Of a DNA stretch of 64,000 nt, positions 31,076 to 40,000 are shown one piece after another. The notes under the pieces were generated by a model, which worked only from the letters and a program-made list of their open reading frames with translations, searched no databases and was not told the origin of the DNA. Numbering within the stretch: position 1 is the stretch's first letter; each line of letters opens with the position of its first letter. This DNA is from Hyalella azteca (lineage: Eukaryota; Arthropoda; Malacostraca; Amphipoda; Hyalellidae): contig NW_025931625.1 in the NCBI RefSeq assembly GCF_000764305.2, positions 1-64,000 of the forward strand, read 5' to 3'. The translations under genes were made by a program, and so were the position numbers.

Positions 31076-34000
31076 CTGTAAAGATGCATGTGATGGTAAA
31101 GCAAACCCCAAATTATTTCGCATAAGAACTAATGCCATTTACCTTATGCTTTATTCAATTTATTGTCCATGATTTTGGCCTAATTACAAGCGGCTCTCGC
31201 GTAGAAAGAAATCTACTTTCGAAGTCGCGGAACGGTTGCTAATAATGCTGCATAGAAGGTGACATTTAAAATCAAAATAAAATTTATTACTACAGAAGTT
31301 TCATTCAAAGTATCTACATTTTTATTAATTACCAGCAGCACATGATCTTCTCCGCTCAAAGGAGTATAGTCACTAAGATCAATGGAGGCATTCTTTATCA
31401 TAATTTGATTGTTCTAATTGAATTAGATTTTATTCACTTCTTTTGGACATCATTAGGCAATTTTTGAGGTTACCTACAACTGCTTCAGTCGAGCAGTTTC
31501 ACTAAACTTCATAGGAACATTGCTAGGCTCTAATGGTAGGGTACGCACCTGGCTGGTGGAGAGGCACGCACCTGGCTGGTGGAGAGGCACTCACCTGGCT
31601 GGTGGAGAGGCGCATGTGTGCAGATCGCGCATAAGCCACGTCCATGAAGATGGCCGGCACGTCCATGCCGAGCTCGATGGCCGCAAGCTTCAGCCCCAGC
31701 AGGTGGCGGTCCACCCCCTCCCCTTTAACGGCCTGCAACAAGACGGCCATTCAACACTCAATAACTTTACTTTTAATTCAGTTCTACATTACTCAGGTAC
31801 AGTTAATTCAGTTCTAGCTAATTCAGTTACAGTTAATTGCTCATAATTGTTTGGTCAATTCAATGCAAAAATGCTACTATTGCACTCTCGGTCTAGTCCT
31901 AATGTTTACTGGAAGGAAATATTCACACATAAATATATCTTTTACCGGTACTAAAATTAGTTTTCAGCATCGGTTAACTTATCACCGGTTCATATCTTAG
32001 GGTACGTACACAGTGAAAGCAGGTTTGCCCGCGCGGGCAACCTGCTCCAACCTGCCACAAGAATGAACATAAGATAATAATGTAAGTGTTCACAGTGAAA
32101 ACCTGTACGAATAGGCTTCTGCCGACAACCTGCTTATACCTATTTACCGGAATGTACTGCACATTCTTATCTGCTCAACCTGCTTGGCATATGGTCATTT
32201 TTGAATTAGTTGTACTTTTAAACCCTCCATTTTCTTTGTTTGCACTCAATTGGAGGGATTTTTGAGAGGTAATAACACATGATGAGCATCGGCAGTGATC
32301 AATTAATCACGGAGGTGTATGCTCGAACAACCATTTGGGACAAATGGAGTAAAGAGCACTCTAACCGAATTGTAGTTGAGAAATTTGAGCCGACATTGCC
32401 AAGAAGATGAACTGTGAAGGTAAGGGAACATTGGTTTAATCTTACTTTAACTGCATATCAAAAAAAGACCTGGTTTCTTCCTCTTGCGAATGGTTTCTTC
32501 CTCTCTAATGACAAAGGCCTGGTTTCTTCCAGCTGGTTTCCTGCTTCCTCTGTGAAAACCCTCTCGCATTTGTTTCAGGCGCCAGCCTCAGCAGGTAACC
32601 AGCACGCTGGCAACCTGCTTTCACTGTGTACGTACCCTTACACTCTATCACCACTGCCGACAACCTGCTTATACCTATTTACCGGAATGTACTGCACATT
32701 CTCATCTGCTCAACCTGCTTGGCATATGGTCATTTTTTAATTAGTTGTGCCTTTAAACCCTCCATTTTCTTTGTTTGCACCCAATTGGAGGGATTTTTGA
32801 GAGGTAATAACACATGATGAGCATCGGCAGTGATCAATTAATCACAGAGGTGTATGCTCGAACACTTATTTGGGACAAATGGAGTAAAGAGCAATCTAAC
32901 CGAATTGTAGTTGAGAAACTTTGGGCTGACATTGCCAAGATGATGAACTGTGAAGGTAAGGGAACATTGGTTTAATTTTACTTTAACTGCATATCAAAAA
33001 AAGACCTGGTTTCTTCGTCTTGCGAATGGTTTCTTCCTCTATTATGAAAAAGGCCTGGTTTCTTCCAGCTGGTTTCCTGCTTCCTCTGTGAACACCCTCT
33101 CGCATTTGTTTCAGGCGCCAGCCTCAGCAGGTAACCAGCACGCTGGCAACCTGCTTTCACTGTGTACGTACCCTTACACTCTATCACCTGCCTGCCCTAC
33201 ACTCCCCAGCACCTGCCTGCCCCACACTCCCCAGCACCTGCCTGCCCTACACTCCCCAGCACCTGCTTGGCGTAAGCGTTATGGGCAGCGACGGCCTGCA
33301 GCAGGAGGCGCCGCTGGTGGCGAGGGGCGGCGGAGGCATCCAGAGCCGCGGCGCAGAAGGCGGCGCTCTCCTCAGAGCAGCTCCTGATGGTCTCCGTGCG
33401 ACCCCCGGCGAACATCCGCGTAGACGCGGACTCGTAGTGGGCGGCGGGCTCCCCGTGAACTCTGGGGGAGGAGGCGGAGGATTAGTGAACGGCGGGCTTC
33501 CCACTCCCCTTGGAAGTGAGGTGGAGGCTTATGAAGCCGTTGGGACTTACCTGTAGTGGGACTTACCTACTTACCTTCATACAAGTCTGTATGCAGCTGT
33601 TGAGATTTACCTGTAGAAGGCCAGCTGGATGGCCATCTGTATGAAGCTGTCGGGACTCACCTGTAGAAGGCCAGCTGGATGGCCATTTGTGTGAAGCTGT
33701 CGGGACTCACCTGTAGAAGGCCAGCTGGATGGCCATCTGTATGAAGCTGTCGGGACTCACCTGTAGAAGGCCAGCTGGATGGCCATCTGTATGAAGCTTT
33801 CGGGACTCACCTGTAGAAGGCCAGCTGGAAGGCCATCTGTATGGGACTCGCCTGTAGAAGGCCAGCTGGATGGCCATCTGTATGAAGCTGTCGGGACTCA
33901 CGCCCTTCGCCTTCATGAAGGTTTTGCCGTACTTGTCGTACACGAAGCACGTCATCTCAAGGTCCTCCACCAAACTGTTAGGAACCATACAAAATAAATA

Positions 34001-37000
34001 ATTTATGCATCAAGTCATTACCAGACAAAGAATAGCGTCAAATAAAAGTCACATCAAACAACGCCACAAGTTCACTCCATAATCACGCTACAATAAAGCA
34101 GGCAACCGATCACAAGATTGAATTCATATTAATGTAAGGACACACGAATATAGTGGAAATACATACCGAGTTCTGGTAGTATTTAGATAATAAATTATGA
34201 ACTTGTTTTATTTATACATAAATAACACATAATAATGTTAGTAAGTACATAATGATCCATCTGTCGACAATGACCCACCCGTCAACAGTATCCCGCCTGT
34301 CAACACAAACCCACCTGTCAACACTAACCCATCTGTCAACAGTATCCCACCTGTCAACACTAACCCACCTGTCAACAGTAACCCACCTGTCAACAGTAAC
34401 CCACCTGTCAACAGTATCCCGCCTGTCAACAGCAACCCGCCTGTCAACAGTAACCCACCTGTCAACAGTAACCCACCTGTCAACAGTATCCCGCCTGGCA
34501 ACAGTAACTCACCTATCAAGCACGGTACCCGCTTGGTGAATTTGTGCCTCGAGATCAGACGGGACGGTGAACTGCAGGCGACGAGGCCGGGACGTCTCCA
34601 CGGCCAACAGGGACTTGCTGGCGCGCCCACTGGCCCTGTCCAGACGACGAGACAGGGATCAGACAGGCGAGACAGTGTGAGATTTCATCGCTTGCCCTGT
34701 CTAGATAGTGTTGAGACAGTCGTGACAGTGAGAGTTGGGCGCAGTACTTGTTGAACACTGTCCAGACAGTCGTGAAGGTGATGGTCGACACTTGCACTGT
34801 CTAGGCCCCGATGCGACAGTAGTGACATGCTATGAGTGCATCAAGACTAAGCATCAAGTCTTCATCCCTAAGTCAGCAGCGATGCAAGAAGGAGAACTGT
34901 AAACGCTGGATTATGCATGACTTCGAACTCCACATCCCAATCATCTCTAACTGAACCTAAAAAAATTGCCTGCTCTGTCGAGGACTTGTATAGAATGTCA
35001 CAACTGGCTGGAAATTTTCATGTGATCATGATTAGTTGCGCCATACCTGGTTTATGTGTGTTCATGCTGGCTCGCACGCTCCACGGAGAAGAGAGACTCC
35101 ACATGCCATATGGCCCAAACGCCACACATCACCTACACGCCACATAGAAACTTACGCCACACGGCTCATCCAGCACCACACGCCACACATGCACCACACA
35201 CCACTCATGACCCACACGCCACACATGCCCTACACGTTACACGACACACATGCACCACACGCCACACATGATCCGCACGTTACACGCTACACATTACCCA
35301 CACGCCACACAAGACCCACATGTAGTCGACGATGTGGTCCATGAGGTTGGCGATGGGAGGGCCCTCGGCGGGGGAATGTTCGTACGTGAGCCCCACGCGC
35401 CCGCTGGCCCCCACCACGAACTGTAGGCGGCGACACAGAAGTCAAGGCACCAGAAGCTCAAATTGAAAAGGCAAAAATATGAGTAGGAAAAATGATGGAC
35501 CATTAACTGCAACTGGAGTGAAGAACGAAATACTCTTATTAAAAACTTCCACTTGACATGAGAATCTGAGGAGAAGTGGCACGGAGCGACTTGAGGACAT
35601 AAGGCAGACTGGCAGTAATGATGGTGACAGTAAAGAGGAAGTAGTTGCAGTTGCAATGTAGGAGCTACAGTAAAAAGGCAGTAGTATCAGTGGCTGTGGT
35701 GGCAGTGAGAGTAAACTGGCAGTAAAATCGCTCGCCTGCTTAATATAACTGAACCTATAATATATAGGTTCAGTTATATTAAGTTATATATTATTATATA
35801 AAATATAATAATATAACTGAACCTATAAATAACTATATTGAATAATGAGTCTCTTCCCTAGAGTAATTTGACTGAACCATCTGTTGCTGGGGAACATCAC
35901 TGCTCACCTGGATGGTCTTATCAAACCAACCATCTGTTGCTAGAGACAACATCACTGCTCACCTGGATGGTCTTATCGAACCATCTGTTGCTACGGACAA
36001 CATCACTGCTCACCTGGATGGTCTTATCGAACCATCTGTTGCTAGGGACAACATCACTGCTCACCTGGATGGTCTTATCGAACCATCTGTTGGTAGGGAC
36101 AACATCACTGCTCACCTGGATGGTCTTATCGAACCATCTGTTGGTAGGGACAACATCACTGCTCACCTGGATGGTCTTATCGAACCATCTGTTGGTAGGG
36201 ACAACATCACTGCTCACCTGGATGGTCTTATCGAACCATCTGTTGCCAGAGTTGCCAGAGGTGCCGCCGCCATGCAGACACTGCAGCGCGGCGTCTGTCA
36301 TGGCGTTGCCAGTTGACGGCTGCACGACGGCGTCAAGGCAGACCAAGAACAGCGAGCGCTGCACCTCCCGCAGGCTGGCCGCGTTCTCAGCACTCGCTGC
36401 AATTTCAGGTCATTACAATCGTATAATATCATCATAATATAATAACTTTATAATGTAATCCAGGTCATTAAAATAATATATTCTCATAATATAATAACTT
36501 TATGATGCAATAATAATTTTATTAATCCTAAGGAACCCCATCATAGACCAGCATGTATAGGCAAGGCTTTAACTATACGCAGCGTTTTTTACACGAGGCC
36601 ATATTGATAAGCATTGTATTTAGGCAAGGACTTATGAACCAGCATCAGAAAGGTATGAACTCTGTGATACACTTGAGAACGACAATGCTGTACAACCAGG
36701 CGCACACCGTGGATTCAAGTTGCTATCTCTTCTCAATCTCATAGACACAACAACCACATTTCTGTCACTGCAGTGCTTCAAGGAATCAAGGGGGTTTTTA
36801 GGTAGCCATTACTTTCCACTTGCTTTCCATGAGTTCCCGCCCACCCCATAAATAAGTCCAGGTCGGCAGCTGAGGGTTTTAGATAGGCTGTCTACACATT
36901 CCTTAATGCCTAGCCTTTGAAAATACGCACTGTAATAATAAATACAACTACTTTCGCGCTGTTCTACGGAAATTTCACTGCTAATATGAGATATTTTGGT

Positions 37001-40000
37001 TTACCTACCACATGGAGTCTGATTCAGTAATGTGCGACATACCAACTAATGTAGACTAAATATTAACGCATGTCTCAAACACGGCGTACAATTCGCACGC
37101 TTCACGAGCATCGGAGTACAAAAATTTTTATTTCTTGCAGGGAAATTTTTCAAGCAGAAGGTCTTACCTTTGAGCAGCGCTTTGTAGGCCTGGCCCCACA
37201 CGTTCCTGTTCTGCGTGGTGAGAAGCCCCAGGGGCACCGCGGGGCGCGTCGATCGTTCGAGGATACTTTGTAGCTGCGCCTGCAGCTGAGACACGTTCAG
37301 GAGCTGGTTGTTCTTGCCGTGCACGTCGAGTCTGAAAAACTGTACAATGTTTACCGTGAGACAGAACTGTAAAATGTCCAGTCTGAAGAACTGTACAATG
37401 TCCAGTCTGAAGAACTGTACAATGTTCACCGTGAGACAGAACTGTACAATGTCCAGTCTGAAGAACTGTACAATGTCCACCGTGAGAGAGAACTGTAAAA
37501 TGTCCAGTCTGAAGAACTGTACAATGTTCACCGTGAGACAGAACTGTACAATGTTCACCGTGAGACAGAACTGTACAATGTCCAGTCTGAAGAACTGAAC
37601 AATGTTCACCGTGAGAACAAACGTGAGACCAAAGCTTCGAAACTGCACTGGAAAGACAAGCTAAAAAGCACGCTCAGTTTTGTTGTAAAATAATTAAAAC
37701 TTTGATACAGACCTCTAGTTTTGTACACGTGCAAGACGAGAACTATGCAACACACATGTCAGGAGTACATAGCATGTTGTAACTATGCAACACACATAAC
37801 TGTGTGTACATAGTATGTTGTGTTGCTGCACGAGTATAGTGCGAGTATAGAAGCGGGAACTATAATACTTAGTCCTTGTAGTCAAGTTCACTGAGAGGGA
37901 CAGAATGATTTCCATGTCTTCAGAATAAAACTTGAACACATTGAAATATCAAAGACAAACAAACGTTTATCTTTCTCTAGCGCAACTTTATCACCAGGCG
38001 TCCGAACTTTAATTAGTTTACACTTTACAGTTTAATAAAATAACAATTTCTATTTATTTGGCCATAAAATTAGCAGCATAATTAAATCATCTGGTGAATA
38101 ATAAACGTTTACTGCTCGAGGACCATGAATATAGAAAGGCAATTGCGTTACTTAGTTCAGAAGTGACGTAATGTCAGACGCTTGCCAGTCCCAGTACAGT
38201 CCACCTGCACTGTGGGAGGCCTCCGCGCTGATAAGTTAAACATTAGGAAAACGTACAATGTTTTACGTATTAGTCATTTCATTTATTTGCCCTGCCTTCC
38301 CTCATATTTAATGGACATTTACCTCATATTTTGCGTGAAGACACATCGTGGCAGTTTCAGGAGTAACAAGGTTAAGGTTGAATGTAAAATATTTGCCTGT
38401 ATTAAATAGAAGAAGTCTTGGCAACATTAATAGTCTGACTGACAATTAATACTAAAGAATGTGAGTGGTTCTGGTGCATCACCACAATGTGGCGAGCAAC
38501 TCACGTGGTTCTGGTGCATCACCACAATGTGGCGAGCAACTCATGTGGTTCTGGTGCATCACCACAATGTGGCGGGCAACACTCACGTGGTTCTGGTGCA
38601 TCACCACAATGTGGCGAGCAACACTCACGTGGTTCTGGTGCATCACCACAATGTGGCGAGCAACACTCACGTGGTTCTGGAGCATCACCACAATGTGGCG
38701 AGCAACACTCACGTGGTTCTGGTGCATCACCACAATGTGGCGGGGAGGGTCGGGATCCTGGCCGTGGAAGCACAAGGAGTCCTTGGTGAGGCCGGGTATC
38801 CTGCAGGTGCCGAAGATCTTGTGGTACTGTGACATGTCCATCTCAGTGCCTCCGCTGCGGTCCACGGGCACCTGGTTGCTGCACAGCACGTATTCAGTGA
38901 GCATGACATGTTTGGTGAAAGTTAACTTGGGATTACATTTTTAGCAGGCATCATTTGTATAATGTTTATTTTGCAAATGGGCTTTCGGTTAAATATTCCG
39001 AATATTGCGAACGGGCTTCCATTTCAAAACAATGACTGCAGTTATCTACTGAATTTCCAACACATTAATCTAATGGATAATGCAATAAGAGGACAGTAAA
39101 AGATACCTAGTGTAGNACTCCATTTAAATATTTTTTTTATCAGTGTATGAAGGCAGGAAAATGGTACCTACTTTGCTTAGTACAAAATTTTGAACTTCAA
39201 AACTGGCAAAAAGTCTATGGTTCTGACCAAGGACTACTACACACATTGTAATACTATTGTATGAAACAATTATGGGCATATCATTTGTTGATGCCACTAA
39301 AACACCAGCATTTTCATAGTGTAGGCGATCGCCTCTGCTAGCAGAGGCTGGACATAGGCTATGCATGTCCTGTGTGTAGTAGTCCTTGCCTGAAACATAA
39401 GTGAGCCTATAAGTATAAGCAGCCTATAAGTGAGCACAATTAGTGTAACTCTTCCAGTCCTTGAAATTTAAATTTTGATCAATGCTTCATGGATTGTTGT
39501 CACAAGTGCATCACATTCATTTCAGAAACATGCAATGTGCTAGGAATTCCAGTTTGTTGTTCAATGTCTCTTTTTTTCTTTGGCTCTGACAAAGATTTAC
39601 TAAAGAGCTGCATATATGTAGTACGATTTATAATTTTCATTCACTATACTCCATAATACATGTTGCTTTCACTACACTGATCCTACAGTCCAGAATCCTT
39701 CATTGCCACCTCTTTCCTTTCATTGCCCCAGGTTTACTTGTTTCAAGACTTAACAGTTAATTGGGTGAAAAATTTGACCCCACCCCAAACATCCCATTTA
39801 TAGTTATGTGCACCACAGAAAACTCTGCACTACTCAGATTCAAGCATAAATTCTAAAATTAAGAGATTATAATTTTTTAATGTCATTCCAAATCAAAATT
39901 GATGAACTCGGGAGCCTAAAACATCTGCGTGTTCTCAATGCCATGTCAGACCTCAAAATGTCTCAAGGTCTCATGGTCATACAAATCAAGCCAAATTTGA

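Noticed and set aside
39124..39366. 80-codon minus-strand ORF near the CRAT gap
   Set aside because: Does not match any CRAT segment and has no suitable splice sites.
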